Shown here one piece after another: positions 36,049 to 45,803 of a DNA stretch of 64,000 nt (position 1 is its first letter; each line of letters opens with the position of its first letter). The stretch lies in NCBI GenBank assembly GCA_021773645.1, contig JAJFJU010000002.1, forward strand, positions 62,001-126,000, written 5' to 3'. Under the pieces are notes generated by a model, which was not told the DNA's origin, ran no database searches, and was given only the letters and a program-made list of their open reading frames with translations. Origin of the DNA: Gammaproteobacteria bacterium (GTDB lineage: Bacteria > Pseudomonadota > Gammaproteobacteria > HK1). A program made the translations under genes and the position numbers.

Positions 36049-37202
36049 GGTATTGTCGTCGTAGTCTCCGGAGTCACCAACGCCCCGGTTTCCACGCCTT
36101 CACGGCCTACCGAGGTAATCACCTGCTCCCCTTGCTGTAGGCCATCCATCACCTCGGTGAAGCGCCAGTTGGCGAGCCCCGGCTTGAAGCGACGTTCCTC
36201 CAGCGTGCCTGTAGCTGCTTGATACACCAGCACGCGGTTGCCTTCGAGAATCGCTTCGGTGGGAATGCGTAATACTTGCTCACGGTGATCGAGCACCACC
36301 TTGATATCGGCGCTGTAGCCAGGAATCAGGCCGGCGCCATCCCTTGGATTTCCAAACTCTACCTCGATCTCCACCGTACGCGCCTGCTTTTCCACGTCTA
36401 GCACATAGGGCGCGATACGCCGTACCCGGGCGCCGCAAATGGGTTTTGGAAAGGCATCCAGCGAGACACAGGCGGGCATGCCGAGACGAATCGCCGGCGC
36501 ATCCACTTCATCGATAGGGGCAGTGATGTACAGGCATTGGTCGTCGATGAGATCCACCGCAGGCGGAGTGGGAATACCCGGCGGCGAGGGGGTGACGAAT
36601 TCACCCAGTTCGGCATTGACCTCGGCGACCACCCCGGCGAAAGGTGCCTTGAGGATGGTGCGTTCCAGTGCCGCCTGAGCGGCTCCCACCTGTGCCTGAC
36701 GTACCTGCAGGGTGGCACGCGCGCCTTCACAGGCCGCCCGACGGGCCTTGGCATCCGTGCTTGCCCGATCGCGCTGCTCCTCGGAAACCAGTTTCTGTTT
36801 TGCCAGCCGTTCCATACGCCGCGCTTCACGCTTGGCCACATCGGCGCGCAGACAGGCCTCTTTTTCACCCGCACGCGCCGTTGCCACTTCACTTTGCGCC
36901 AGATGCAGATTGGCGTTGAGATCCTCGTTCCAGATCACCATCAGCAGTTGACCGGCGCGGACACGATCGCCTTCCTTCACCGGAAGATTCGCGACCTGGC
37001 CGCCTGTGGCGGGGGAGAGATGAGAACGGCGACAGGCCTTCACCGTGCCGGCTCGGGTATTAGCGGTCGTAGCCTCCACCGTGCCGCGCTCTACCGGCGC
37101 GAGATTCACTGGGATGGGTTTGGGCTGGGAGGCATGCCACAGTCCCCAGCCAGCGGCCGTGAGAACCAGCAGTGTGAGCAGGATTTTCAGCAGCGTCTTC
37201 AA
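36045..37202 (-). CDS. Periplasmic adaptor (membrane fusion) protein, MacA-like
   Basis: A 385-residue HlyD/RND-type adaptor with an N-terminal anchor (LLKILLTLLVLTAAGWGLWH). The lipoyl half-motifs follow, then a helical hairpin (about 95-185) rich in Ala/Arg/Glu, and beta-barrel and membrane-proximal domains. It is the first gene of a four-gene exporter operon: adaptor, ATPase, two permeases. The exported substrate is unknown; an outer-membrane channel is not encoded here. Confidence 0.95.
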   Translation of the reverse strand: MKTLLKILLTLLVLTAAGWGLWHASQPKPIPVNLAPVERGTVEATTANTRAGTVKACRRSHLSPATGGQVANLPVKEGDRVRAGQLLMVIWNEDLNANLHLAQSEVATARAGEKEACLRADVAKREARRMERLAKQKLVSEEQRDRASTDAKARRAACEGARATLQVRQAQVGAAQAALERTILKAPFAGVVAEVNAELGEFVTPSPPGIPTPPAVDLIDDQCLYITAPIDEVDAPAIRLGMPACVSLDAFPKPICGARVRRIAPYVLDVEKQARTVEIEVEFGNPRDGAGLIPGYSADIKVVLDHREQVLRIPTEAILEGNRVLVYQAATGTLEERRFKPGLANWRFTEVMDGLQQGEQVITSVGREGVETGALVTPETTTTIP

Positions 37203-37303
37203 TCCAGAGCCCCTATGCGGATGAACATTCCCAGTCTAGCAGGCTGTTGAAAAAGGCTCATACGGCACCACTCTGCTCTTTGGCATGGATGTTGAGGAGT
37301 GGC

Positions 37304-37379
37304 CCTTGTGCTTTGCTACATAAGGCACACCTGGTCAAGCGTCGCTCTCGCACGTCCTTGTGCTTCACGACATAAGGCC
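37304..37379. repeat. Two imperfect 24-bp direct repeats upstream of the exporter operon
   Basis: Copies at 37304-37327 and 37356-37379 agree at 20 of 24 positions (both begin CCTTGTGCTT and contain ACATAAGGC). A stretch GCAGGCTGTTGAAAAA nearby, at about 37240-37256, resembles debris often seen at insertion-sequence edges. The gap otherwise holds no gene. Confidence 0.4.
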
Positions 37380-37393
37380 ATCCATGGCCAAAG

Positions 37394-37741
37394 CTATTTC
37401 TTCTTTTTTTTCTTTCCCTTCTTCGATTTCTTGTCGGAAGATTTCTTTATCCCGGTAGACTTTTTGCCTTTGCCTTTGCCTTTGCCTTTGCCTTTGCCAC
37501 TTTTCTTGGACTTCTTTTTGTCCTTTGCCTTAGTCTTCGGTTTGCTCTGACTGGCACCCTGCGTGAGCGCACGTTGTGCGTCCCTGATCAGGCGAGAGGC
37601 GCGAAGCTCCCCAAAGCCAGGGATTTCTACGAGCGTTTTTACAGGGGTGTTGGCCAACGCTTCAGCGGTCGTAATTCCATGTTTTTCTAGCACTTTGGCT
37701 GTGAAGGCAAGGACGCCACGGACATCGGTAATTTGGGTCAT
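37394..37741 (-). CDS. Helix-hairpin-helix protein with lysine-rich tail
   Basis: A 115-residue protein. Residues 1-65 form an HhH-type domain (TLVEIPGFGELRASRLIRDA), a fold that binds DNA backbones. Residues 66-115 are almost entirely Lys, Ser and Gly, including five Gly-Lys steps encoded by a TTGCCT hexanucleotide repeat at about 37465-37498. The tail resembles histone-H1-like or nucleoid-associated C-termini. DNA or RNA compaction is a plausible role but not shown. Confidence 0.75.
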   Translation of the reverse strand: MTQITDVRGVLAFTAKVLEKHGITTAEALANTPVKTLVEIPGFGELRASRLIRDAQRALTQGASQSKPKTKAKDKKKSKKSGKGKGKGKGKGKKSTGIKKSSDKKSKKGKKKKKK

Positions 37742-38124
37742 TATCGCTATTCTCTCGCTTTATGCAGGGCCAGTGAACGCCGGGTGATATTTTCCTGGGT
37801 CATGCCTCCTCCCTGCGCGGGACGCACTCGATCCTTTCGGCCAAAGTTTCGGTCGAACAGAGCCTAAAAAGAGTATAGACAGTGGTTCTTAAGAATGCCG
37901 GAAATTTGGGGCGCTTGAACAGGCCGTATATCCTGGCAGGTGAAGGGTGGTTTTATTGAGGCCTAGCGAGGGCACCACTACAATTCTTTCTTCGTTTGTG
38001 GTGGATTTCCCCTTACTTGGCTCGCTCGCGGTGTTCTCTAGCGCGTTTTGCACAGGTTGATTGTCTGGATGGGGTGCAGGGCCACCCTGAAACCCGATTT
38101 TCAAAATCTCTATAGGCTAAATAT
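37742..38124. other. Intergenic region without a supported gene
   Basis: 383 bp between the HhH gene start and the end of the M48 peptidase gene. A minus-strand frame at 37889-38104 has no ribosome site or family features and I do not accept it. Nothing else was recognised. Confidence 0.5.
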
Positions 38125-39243
38125 TCAAGGGTTGTCTAGTGATTCCTCTTTTTCAGTGTTGCTCTCCACGGTCGGCTGTTTTTTCTCGGGAGTTAGCGGC
38201 AGATTGGCCGCGATTTTTTGTTTAATTTCCACAATGGTTTTCTCAATACCGATGAAGCGTTCTGGAGTAGTGGGATGGGAACTCCGTAGATCGATTGCCT
38301 TTGGATTCTGGATTGCCATACGGCGCCAGAAGGTGGCGACATTACTAATGTCATAGCTTGATAGTGCCATCAAATAAAGACCCACGTAGTCGGCCTCTTG
38401 CTCGAACTGTACTGAGTATTTCATTGCCCCCGCGCGAGCGCCCAAATCGGAAAACTGGCCCTGGGTGTTGACACCTGCAGCTGCAGCGGCAATATCCACC
38501 AGCAGGCCGAGCAAGCCACCAGCCAGGGCATTCTGCTTTTTCGCCGCAATATGCTTGCCGGCGTTGTGGGCAAGTTCGTGGGCGATGACCAGCGCCGCTT
38601 CCTCGTCGCTTTTGAAAAAATCCATCATTCCGCTATGGATGACAATACGTTTGCCATCTGCGTAGGCATTGCGGCTCTCATCGCGTGCAAGTGCTAGTTC
38701 AAAGTCGCAGGCAGGGGTTGGTGTCACATGGATGGTAATGTCCTGCTCACCACGTCGAAGCAGCAGCTCGATTGGTGTCCCGGGCTTTTCCAGCTCCCGC
38801 TGTTTTTTTTCAAATGCGGCGACCGATTCTTTTCCTAACGGTATGGACCAGCCACCTATGGCGACGGGGATATCACCCTCCCTGACACCGGCAACTGCAG
38901 CGGGAGAGTCGGGTACCACGTAGGCTATTTGCACCAGATCTGATAGCTGGTAACTGGACTGAAGCACTTCATGCCACTCGGTTTTGAACTCGTGCCTGCT
39001 CCAGACGAAGAGACCGAGTGCGGGGGCGGTTTTTTCTCCGCAGAGTGATACCCCCTTGTATAAAAGAGGGTAGCCTACCTGGTAGAGCCGCTTGACCTGG
39101 CCTATCCATGCCTCAATGGCCAGCATGCGCTGCTTCTTGGCCTCGATCTCGGCCGCTACCGAGTTGACCTCGGGCGTTTGCATTTGTGGCGCAGCACACG
39201 CTGTGAGCAATAGCACCAGATAGATACCCAGACCGTATCGCAT
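38125..39243 (-). CDS. M48-family metallopeptidase lipoprotein with PDZ domain
   Basis: A 372-residue protein. Lipobox LTAC at residues 13-16 marks a lipoprotein. A PDZ domain lies at about 105-170 (VVPDSPAAVAGVREGDIPVA). The zinc site HELAHNAGKH and third ligand in FEQEADYVG are the M48 signature. A hydrophobic Gly/Ala helix follows the zinc site. The order PDZ before protease is not the usual BepA/LoiP layout. It probably acts in periplasmic quality control. Confidence 0.93.
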   Translation of the reverse strand: MRYGLGIYLVLLLTACAAPQMQTPEVNSVAAEIEAKKQRMLAIEAWIGQVKRLYQVGYPLLYKGVSLCGEKTAPALGLFVWSRHEFKTEWHEVLQSSYQLSDLVQIAYVVPDSPAAVAGVREGDIPVAIGGWSIPLGKESVAAFEKKQRELEKPGTPIELLLRRGEQDITIHVTPTPACDFELALARDESRNAYADGKRIVIHSGMMDFFKSDEEAALVIAHELAHNAGKHIAAKKQNALAGGLLGLLVDIAAAAAGVNTQGQFSDLGARAGAMKYSVQFEQEADYVGLYLMALSSYDISNVATFWRRMAIQNPKAIDLRSSHPTTPERFIGIEKTIVEIKQKIAANLPLTPEKKQPTVESNTEKEESLDNP

Positions 39244-39391
39244 AGCTCTCTCCCTAAGCCTTGACCAATCAGGAATTTACAGACGAGAAGTATGGGTAAT
39301 GATTCTTTACGTTGCCAGAAACCCAAGCCACCAGAATAAGTTTTCCTCCACGAGACAGCCCCGGTTTTTTTGAAGCCTAGCCAAGGTATGC

Positions 39392-40831
39392 CTACAGGCC
39401 TTTCGAATGCAACACCACGAGTTTTTCGAATTGCATATCGTGCAGAGTGTGGGCAATTCCACCGACACCAAGGCCGGATTGTTTGAGGCCGGCGAAGGGC
39501 ATCCAGTCTACCCGGAAGGCGGTGTGATCGTTGATCATCACGGTAGCCGCATTGAGCTGGCTGCTGAGTTCCATAGCGGTGTCGATGTCGCGTGTGAAGA
39601 CCGAAGCCTGGAAGGCAAATTCCAGGCTGTTGGCGCGGCGGATGGCATCAGAGCGATCACTATAGGGGTAGACATTGACGACCGGTCCGAAGATCTCCTG
39701 ACAGCTTAGTTTGCTGTCTGCCGGCGGGTCATAAACCACGGTGCAGGCATAGCAGGAATCCGACAGTGCCTTGCCGCCTGATAATACTTCGGCGCCAGCA
39801 TTGGTGGCCTCGGTTACCCACTGGTCTACGCGCGCCACCTCTGTGTTGCGAATCAGCGGGCCAACTTCAGTTTTGGCATCAGTGGGGTCACCTACCTTCA
39901 TCTTTTCTGCATATGCAGCCAGCCGTTTAGCGACTCTCCGGGCAATGCTTTCATGGGCAAAGATACGCTGGACGGAAACACAGACCTGGCCGGCGTGGTA
40001 GAAGCCGCCCTTGGCCAGCAGCGGAATGGCGGCATCGAGATCCGCGTCGGCCTCAATGATGACGGGCGCTACGCCACCGTGTTCCAGGGCACAGCGGACC
40101 CCGGGTGCGAGCTTCGAGCGCAACATCCAGCCGACCCGTGCGGAGCCGATAAAGGCAAAGAATCCCAGGCGGGAATCACTGGCAAGTTTCCCAGCCACTT
40201 CCACGTCATTAACGATGGCTACCTGGCACCAAGCCTCGGGTAGATCTGCTTCATGTAACAGTTGCACGAAGCGGATGCAGCTAAGTGGTGTGCCTTCGGC
40301 AGGTTTGACGATCACCGGACAGCCTGCGGCAATGGCCGGGGCCACCTGATGGACGATGAGGTTCAGCGGATGATTGAAAGCACTGAAGGCCATGACCACG
40401 CCGATGGGTTCGTGGCGGGTGTAAGCAAGGCGATGGCTGGAGGCGGCGTTCAGCCCCATGGGGATCATATTGCCGCTTTGACCACGCAGGGTCTGATTGC
40501 AAAGCCGTACACCGTCGATAGCACGCGCGACTTCTATGCGGGCGTCCAGCAATGGTTTGCCACCCTCGCGGGCGATCATCACCGCCAGTTCCTCGGCCTC
40601 TAGTTCCATCAATGAGGCGGTCTTTTCCAGCACCTCGCCACGTTGAGAAATGGAGAGCCACTGTGCCCGATCACTGTGTAGGGCATGGGCAGTTTTCAGG
40701 GCCTGTTCGGCGGCCGCGGCATTGGTAGTTTCCACTTGGGCGATGAGCACGCCATCGTAGGGCTGATGGACTTCCAATGTCGTTTTTCCCGCTTTGGCGC
40801 CGGGGATCATCAGGGGATAGAGCGTGGTCAT
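39392..40831 (-). CDS. NAD(P)-dependent aldehyde dehydrogenase
   Basis: A 479-residue ALDH-superfamily enzyme. The nucleotide-binding region has FSAFNHPLNLIVHQVAPAIA and VIVKPAEGTPLSC, the general base Glu in ALEHGGVAPVI, and the nucleophile Cys in GQVCVSVQRI. Overall it resembles the lactaldehyde/phosphonoacetaldehyde-dehydrogenase branch. It lies 9 bp after the acetolactate-synthase-like gene, probably in one operon. The aldehyde oxidised is unknown. Confidence 0.93.
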   Translation of the reverse strand: MTTLYPLMIPGAKAGKTTLEVHQPYDGVLIAQVETTNAAAAEQALKTAHALHSDRAQWLSISQRGEVLEKTASLMELEAEELAVMIAREGGKPLLDARIEVARAIDGVRLCNQTLRGQSGNMIPMGLNAASSHRLAYTRHEPIGVVMAFSAFNHPLNLIVHQVAPAIAAGCPVIVKPAEGTPLSCIRFVQLLHEADLPEAWCQVAIVNDVEVAGKLASDSRLGFFAFIGSARVGWMLRSKLAPGVRCALEHGGVAPVIIEADADLDAAIPLLAKGGFYHAGQVCVSVQRIFAHESIARRVAKRLAAYAEKMKVGDPTDAKTEVGPLIRNTEVARVDQWVTEATNAGAEVLSGGKALSDSCYACTVVYDPPADSKLSCQEIFGPVVNVYPYSDRSDAIRRANSLEFAFQASVFTRDIDTAMELSSQLNAATVMINDHTAFRVDWMPFAGLKQSGLGVGGIAHTLHDMQFEKLVVLHSKGL

Positions 40832-40840
40832 ACCGTACTC

Positions 40841-42478
40841 CTAGATCGGGCTAACCAATTCGCCCAGCTTCTTGGTTAATTTCATGTTCTCAGCATAGTC
40901 CACGGGGCAGTCGATGACGACGACGGTATCGTCTTCGATGGCCTGTTTTAATGTGGGAGCCAGTTCCTCGGCACTGCTAATACGATAGCCCTTGGCACCG
41001 AAACTCTCGGCATATTTAACGAAGTCTGGGTTGGTGAAATCGATGTTGCTGGTGCGGCCAAACTGGTTGCGCTGCTTCCATTCGATTAGGCCATAGGCAT
41101 CGTCGTGCCAGATCAGGATGATGATGGCGGTGCCAATACGCATGGCGGTTTCGATTTCCTGCGAGTTCATCAGGAAGCCTGCATCGCCAGTAACGGCAAC
41201 CACGGTGCGGTCCGGGTACACCAGCTTGCCAGCAACGGCACCGGGCACGGCGATACCCATGGCGGCATAGCCGTTGGAGATGATGCAGGTGTTGGGGCAT
41301 TCCTCCTGGTACATACGCGCCAACCACATTTTGTGTGCGCCGACGTCGCAGATCACCACATCTTCAGGCTCCAGTACTGCGCGCAGATCCGACAGGATCT
41401 TCTGGGGCTTCACCGGGAAGCCGGTGTCGGTGGCATAGGAGGCGACCTCTTCGAGGATCACATCGCGGAGCTTGGTGGCTGGGTTTTCTTCCTTTGGAGC
41501 CAGGTCTGCAGAGATTTGCTCCAGGCTGTGGCTGATGTCGCCGACGATGCCGGCTTTGAGGATGTAGCATTCATCCACCTCGGCGGGGGAGGCATCGATA
41601 TGGACGATGTGTTTGTCCTTATCGGCATTCCACAGATGCGGGTGATATTCCACCATGTCGTAACCGACGCAGAGGATGAGATCCGACCGTTCGATACCGC
41701 AGGAGACATGGTCCCGGGCCTGCAGGCCGACCGCGCCTACGAACAGCGGATGGGCGGCCGGTAGTAGCCCTTTGGCCATAAAGGTGGTGGCTACTGGAAT
41801 ATTCAGTTTCTCGGCAAAACGAACCAGCTGATCGCAGGCCTTGCTGCGGATGATGCCGTTGCCGGCAATGATGATGGGGAAGCGCGCGGCGGCAATCAGT
41901 TTGGCTACCTGCGCTACCTTGGCGGCAGGCGGTTCTGAGGCGGTGGCCTGTTGTACCAGCAACGGGGCGCTGCCAGAGGCGGCCTCCATTTCGGCAATAT
42001 TTTCGGGAAAGTCGATGAAGCTGCAACCAGGTTTTTCTGCCTCGGCGACCTTGAAGGCTTTGCGTACAATCTCCGGGATATTTTCCGGCTCCAGAATCTG
42101 GGTGCTGTACTTACTGATGGGGCGGAACATGCTCACCAGATCTACTACCTGATGGCTTTCCTTGTGCAGACGGGTGGTGGCCGCCTGACCGGCGATAGCG
42201 ACGATGGGTGCGCGGTCCATATTGGCATCGGCAACGCCGGTAATGAGATTGGTGGCACCTGGCCCCAGAGTAGCGAGACAGACCCCGGCCTTGCCGGTGA
42301 GGCGGCCATAGACATCGGCCATGAAGGCGGCACCCAATTCCAGGCGGGTGAGGACAAAACGGATATCCGAGTCGAGTAGGGCATCCATGACATCAAGATT
42401 TTCCTCTCCGGGAATCCCGAAGATGTACTCCACGCCTTCATTCTCCAGGCATTTCACAAACAGTTCAGCACCTTTCAT
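40841..42478 (-). CDS. Acetolactate synthase large-subunit-like ThDP enzyme
   Basis: A 545-residue three-domain ThDP enzyme. The catalytic Glu lies in RLELGAAFMADVYGRLTG. A central Rossmann-like domain (about 190-330) and the PP domain follow, with ThDP/Mg motif VTGDAGFLMNSQEI. The single-subunit form without an adjacent regulatory gene and the C-terminus CPVDYAENMKLTKKLGEL suggest the catabolic AlsS-type branch. Pairing with an aldehyde dehydrogenase suggests a catabolic pathway, not valine biosynthesis. Confidence 0.9.
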   Translation of the reverse strand: MKGAELFVKCLENEGVEYIFGIPGEENLDVMDALLDSDIRFVLTRLELGAAFMADVYGRLTGKAGVCLATLGPGATNLITGVADANMDRAPIVAIAGQAATTRLHKESHQVVDLVSMFRPISKYSTQILEPENIPEIVRKAFKVAEAEKPGCSFIDFPENIAEMEAASGSAPLLVQQATASEPPAAKVAQVAKLIAAARFPIIIAGNGIIRSKACDQLVRFAEKLNIPVATTFMAKGLLPAAHPLFVGAVGLQARDHVSCGIERSDLILCVGYDMVEYHPHLWNADKDKHIVHIDASPAEVDECYILKAGIVGDISHSLEQISADLAPKEENPATKLRDVILEEVASYATDTGFPVKPQKILSDLRAVLEPEDVVICDVGAHKMWLARMYQEECPNTCIISNGYAAMGIAVPGAVAGKLVYPDRTVVAVTGDAGFLMNSQEIETAMRIGTAIIILIWHDDAYGLIEWKQRNQFGRTSNIDFTNPDFVKYAESFGAKGYRISSAEELAPTLKQAIEDDTVVVIDCPVDYAENMKLTKKLGELVSPI

Positions 42479-42734
42479 CGCTTATTCTCCCTGCGGCTTG
42501 GCCGTGTTGATTATGGAACGTCTGATCTATTCGTGAACTCGTATCTTGCGCCCAAAATATCCATCTTTATCGTTGCTGCCCTTCGCAATAGAACGACTCA
42601 CGTGCGAACAGCACCTCAAGCTGAACCTTTTGAATCACAATCTACTTCGCTCAGAATAAATCAGACGTTCCTTAACTCAAACACCTTAGCGGCCGCACAT
42701 ATAAATAATGAAGTTAGCGTTTTATGATGACCCT

Positions 42735-43622
42735 ATGAACAAGATCGATGTGCTTTGTGTGGGTCATGCCTCCTATGACATTAGCCTGGCTGCAGGCCAC
42801 CATCCGGCGGCTGATGAAAAGATGTCGGCCGAGGCGATGGCCTGCTGTGGTGGCGGGCCGGCGGCCAATGCTGCGGTGGCGGTGGCGCGTCTGGGTGGCA
42901 GCAGTGCCCTGGCCGCGTATTTGGACAATGGGGCGTTTGGGGAACTGCATGTGGGGGAATTGCAGCGGGAGGGGGTCGATACCCGGCTGATAGTTCGTGG
43001 CAACAGCGCCTCTCCGGTTTCGGTTAGCGTTGCCAAGCCCGATGGCACTCGCTTTCTCATTAACCATAAGGCAGAGATGGACGTGTTGTCTGGCGATGCA
43101 GTCGATTTTTCTAGCCTTAGACCACGTGTCATATTGGCCGATGGCCATGAGCCAGCACTTTCCATGGCTGCGCTTGAGGCTTATCCCGATGCGCCGACGG
43201 TGCTGGATGCGGGTTCCGTGCGTTCAGGTACCGAATTGCTGTGTGGGCAAGTCGATTATCTGGTCTCATCATTACGTTTTGCGTGTGATTACAGTGCTTG
43301 CTCGGAACCGGAAGAGGCGCTCGATGTGCTTGCCGAACGTGCTCCCGTGGTGGTGATTACGCTGGGGGATCAAGGTCTGCTCTGGGCGCGTAACGGAGGG
43401 TGGGGCCGACTGCCGGCCTTTGATGTGCAGACGGTGGACAGTACGGGTGCCGGGGATGCCTTTCACGGGGGCTTTGCCCACGGATTGGTTCGGGGTATGG
43501 ATTGGTTGCCGTTGTTGCGCTACGCCTCGGCGGTGGCGGCGCTGAGTTGTACTCGCCTCGGCGCTCGGCCGGGGTTGCCCACAGCGGCCGAGGTGGCCTC
43601 CTTTATGGAGTTGGGGGCCTAA
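42735..43622 (+). CDS. PfkB-family carbohydrate kinase
   Basis: About 295 residues. MNKIDVLCVGHASYDISLAA begins the ribokinase fold; CCGGGPAANAAVAVARLGG is the N-terminal PfkB signature, and DSTGAGDAFHGGFAHGL carries the catalytic Asp and anion hole. A start at 42708 is also in frame, but the family begins at 42735. It is divergent from the acetolactate-synthase-like gene. The sugar is unknown. Confidence 0.92.
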   Translation: MNKIDVLCVGHASYDISLAAGHHPAADEKMSAEAMACCGGGPAANAAVAVARLGGSSALAAYLDNGAFGELHVGELQREGVDTRLIVRGNSASPVSVSVAKPDGTRFLINHKAEMDVLSGDAVDFSSLRPRVILADGHEPALSMAALEAYPDAPTVLDAGSVRSGTELLCGQVDYLVSSLRFACDYSACSEPEEALDVLAERAPVVVITLGDQGLLWARNGGWGRLPAFDVQTVDSTGAGDAFHGGFAHGLVRGMDWLPLLRYASAVAALSCTRLGARPGLPTAAEVASFMELGA

Positions 43623-43634
43623 ATCAGACTGGCT

Positions 43635-45032
43635 CTATATGAAGAAGTCCAGATCATCATCTTCTTCTTTCTTGGTAGCTGCCGGGGTGCTTTCGACCGG
43701 GGCAGTAGCCTCAGTGGGGGCGGCGCTCTCATCGTCCTGTATGGTGAAATCGTCTACCGCCATGGTGGAGGCAGCTACCGATGCGATGGTGCTTGCCTCT
43801 ATAGCCTCTGGCACCTCAGTAGGCTGAGGCGGTTCGCTAACGGGCTGTGCAGTAAATTGAAAATTCTGCACCAGGGATTGTAAGTCAACCGAAAGACCGG
43901 TCAGTTCACCGCTGGCACTGGCAGTTTGTTTGGCACTCTGGGTAGTGGCGGCGAGGGATCCGCCGATGTTTGCAAGATTCCCGCCCAACTCGCCAATCAT
44001 GTCATTCTGGCCGTTGAGTGCATCGACAATACGCTGATTCATCTCAGTAATTTCATGCACTCCATTGACGATCGCATCCAGGGATTGCCCTGCCTGGGTT
44101 GTCTGTTCAACGCTGGCAGCAGCCTGTTCTCGGCTGCTGCTCATGGCGCTAACCGCCTCATTGGCACCGCGTTGCAAGCTCTCGATCATCTGTTGAATTT
44201 CATGGGTGGAGTCGTGGGTTCTGCTGGCCAGATTGCGCACCTCATCGGCGACTACTGCAAAGCCCCGCCCCATTTCGCCGGCGCGGGCGGCCTCAATGGC
44301 GGCATTGAGCGCTAGCAAGTTTGTTTGCTCCGAGACATCACGAATGACATCCAGAATTTTACCGATGTGTTTAACATCTTCTTCGACCTTGTTAATGATG
44401 TCCGATGAACGTTGTACCTCAGTGGCTAGGCTGTTCATTGAAGACACCGCCTGATCGACAACATGACGCCCGGCATTAGCTTCTTCCGCCGTGGTGTTGG
44501 CTGTTTGCACGGCATTGGATGATTCCATCCCCACCGATAATCCAGTGCCAGCTACGCGTTCAATGGCCCGAGAAATATGCTCAATTTCGGTTTGCTGCTG
44601 TTGAATGTGTTCGTATGACTCATGGCTTATGAGTGAGGCCCGTTCGGCGGCTGATGATAACTGACCGCTGTAGTTGTCGACGTTGCTCACCAGGTTCTCG
44701 ATCCCGTCTATGGCGGTATTAAAGCCGCCTGCGATGTGAGCGCCACCTTGAGATTCCAGACGGCTAACCAGATCTCCCTTACTGAAATTCTCCATTGCCG
44801 TGTTCATATCAGCAAATGAGCGTTGTACGGAATAGTTGGTGATGATGCTGAGGAATATCACGCCTGCGATAGCGATCAACATGCAGACAAGTAGAACGGA
44901 GCCACTAGACTCGGTTTTTGGCGCAGTACTGTATTGATAGAGTTGAACCAGGGTGAGTAGTCCGGCAATGGTGGCAAGTAATACCAGCCCGGTAAACTTC
45001 TGCTTTAGATTGAAGCGATCAAAAATATGCAT
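43635..45032 (-). CDS. Methyl-accepting chemotaxis protein without a periplasmic sensor
   Basis: A 465-residue MCP. Two N-terminal transmembrane helices (about 13-33 and 43-63) have only a few residues between them, so no ligand-binding periplasmic domain exists. A short HAMP-like linker is followed by the coiled-coil signalling domain, with hairpin tip [20 protein letters not shown] and [18 protein letters not shown]. The C-terminal tail is Ala/Pro/Thr-rich and ends [11 protein letters not shown] bacteriohemerythrin gene lies upstream on the same strand. Confidence 0.95.
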   Translation of the reverse strand: MHIFDRFNLKQKFTGLVLLATIAGLLTLVQLYQYSTAPKTESSGSVLLVCMLIAIAGVIFLSIITNYSVQRSFADMNTAMENFSKGDLVSRLESQGGAHIAGGFNTAIDGIENLVSNVDNYSGQLSSAAERASLISHESYEHIQQQQTEIEHISRAIERVAGTGLSVGMESSNAVQTANTTAEEANAGRHVVDQAVSSMNSLATEVQRSSDIINKVEEDVKHIGKILDVIRDVSEQTNLLALNAAIEAARAGEMGRGFAVVADEVRNLASRTHDSTHEIQQMIESLQRGANEAVSAMSSSREQAAASVEQTTQAGQSLDAIVNGVHEITEMNQRIVDALNGQNDMIGELGGNLANIGGSLAATTQSAKQTASASGELTGLSVDLQSLVQNFQFTAQPVSEPPQPTEVPEAIEASTIASVAASTMAVDDFTIQDDESAAPTEATAPVESTPAATKKEEDDDLDFFI

Positions 45033-45084
45033 AGTGAAGCGCCTTGGCTGTATTTATTCGTACCACGCGTATGAGAGCGGAGGA

Positions 45085-45123
45085 AGGATGGCTGCGTCGT
45101 ATAATCTGGAGCTCAGCCATCCT
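45085..45123. repeat. Inverted repeat between MCP and bacteriohemerythrin genes
   Basis: AGGATGGCTG at 45085-45094 and CAGCCATCCT at 45114-45123 are perfect 10-bp arms with a 19-bp spacer. No T-run follows on either strand, so it is not a typical terminator; it could be an attenuator or mRNA-stability hairpin between the two genes. Confidence 0.4.
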
Positions 45124-45179
45124 CCTAATTTCCTCGGACTATTCATCCTAAACTGTGATGTTTAAGGATCGGTTTAAGT

Positions 45180-45587
45180 TTAGCTGACACCTTCGCTGGT
45201 AAGGAAGGCGACATATTTTTTATCAGTCCCCTGAATGTGATTTGTCAGCCAGCTTTTCAGGAAGGCCATTAACTCCATGCTAATCATGAAGTTTCCAGCA
45301 TCCATTTTGGCCTTTAGATCGCCAACCTGTTTGAGTAGGTCTGCATGTTCCTTTTTATGCGCAGCGGTTTCTGGATAGTTATATTTGGCAAAGAGATCTT
45401 CCTCGAATTGAAAGTGCTTGGTGGTATAAGCGGCTAAGCCGTTGAAAATTTTCCCGAGCATTTCCTTGCCTTCGCCCGCTGCAAGTGCGTCGTTTAAAGC
45501 GTTAATCATATTTACTAGCTTTTTGTGCTGCTCATCAATGGAATTAATGCCAACACTCAGTTGCGGACCCCATGTAATAAGACTCAT
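45180..45587 (-). CDS. Bacteriohemerythrin
   Basis: About 135 residues from ATG 45587, preceded by GAAGGGG. The diiron-binding pattern is complete: His in NSIDEQHKKLVNMINALND, the HFQFEEDLF segment, HKKEHADLL, and the final HIQGTDKKY. The protein reversibly binds oxygen at a non-haem diiron site. A second paralogue lies at 47366. Confidence 0.95.
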   Translation of the reverse strand: MSLITWGPQLSVGINSIDEQHKKLVNMINALNDALAAGEGKEMLGKIFNGLAAYTTKHFQFEEDLFAKYNYPETAAHKKEHADLLKQVGDLKAKMDAGNFMISMELMAFLKSWLTNHIQGTDKKYVAFLTSEGVS

Positions 45588-45803
45588 TCTCAATCCCCTT
45601 CAGGTTTTATGTCTGTCATTAATATCAATAAAAACAATCGTTTAAAATCCATCTGTCTTTGTGTGCGGCCATTAATCCCGCGCACTGTGTAAGGGTATCG
45701 ACCATGTAAATATTTACTTAAGAGATATTTTATGCCTGGTCTTAAATGGCTCTATAAAGGATGAGTAATATCCTTGTTAATCTTTGCCTTGGAGTGATGC
45801 TGG

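Noticed and set aside
37889-38104. Minus-strand frame of 71 codons in the intergenic gap
   Set aside because: No ribosome site, low-complexity composition and no family match.
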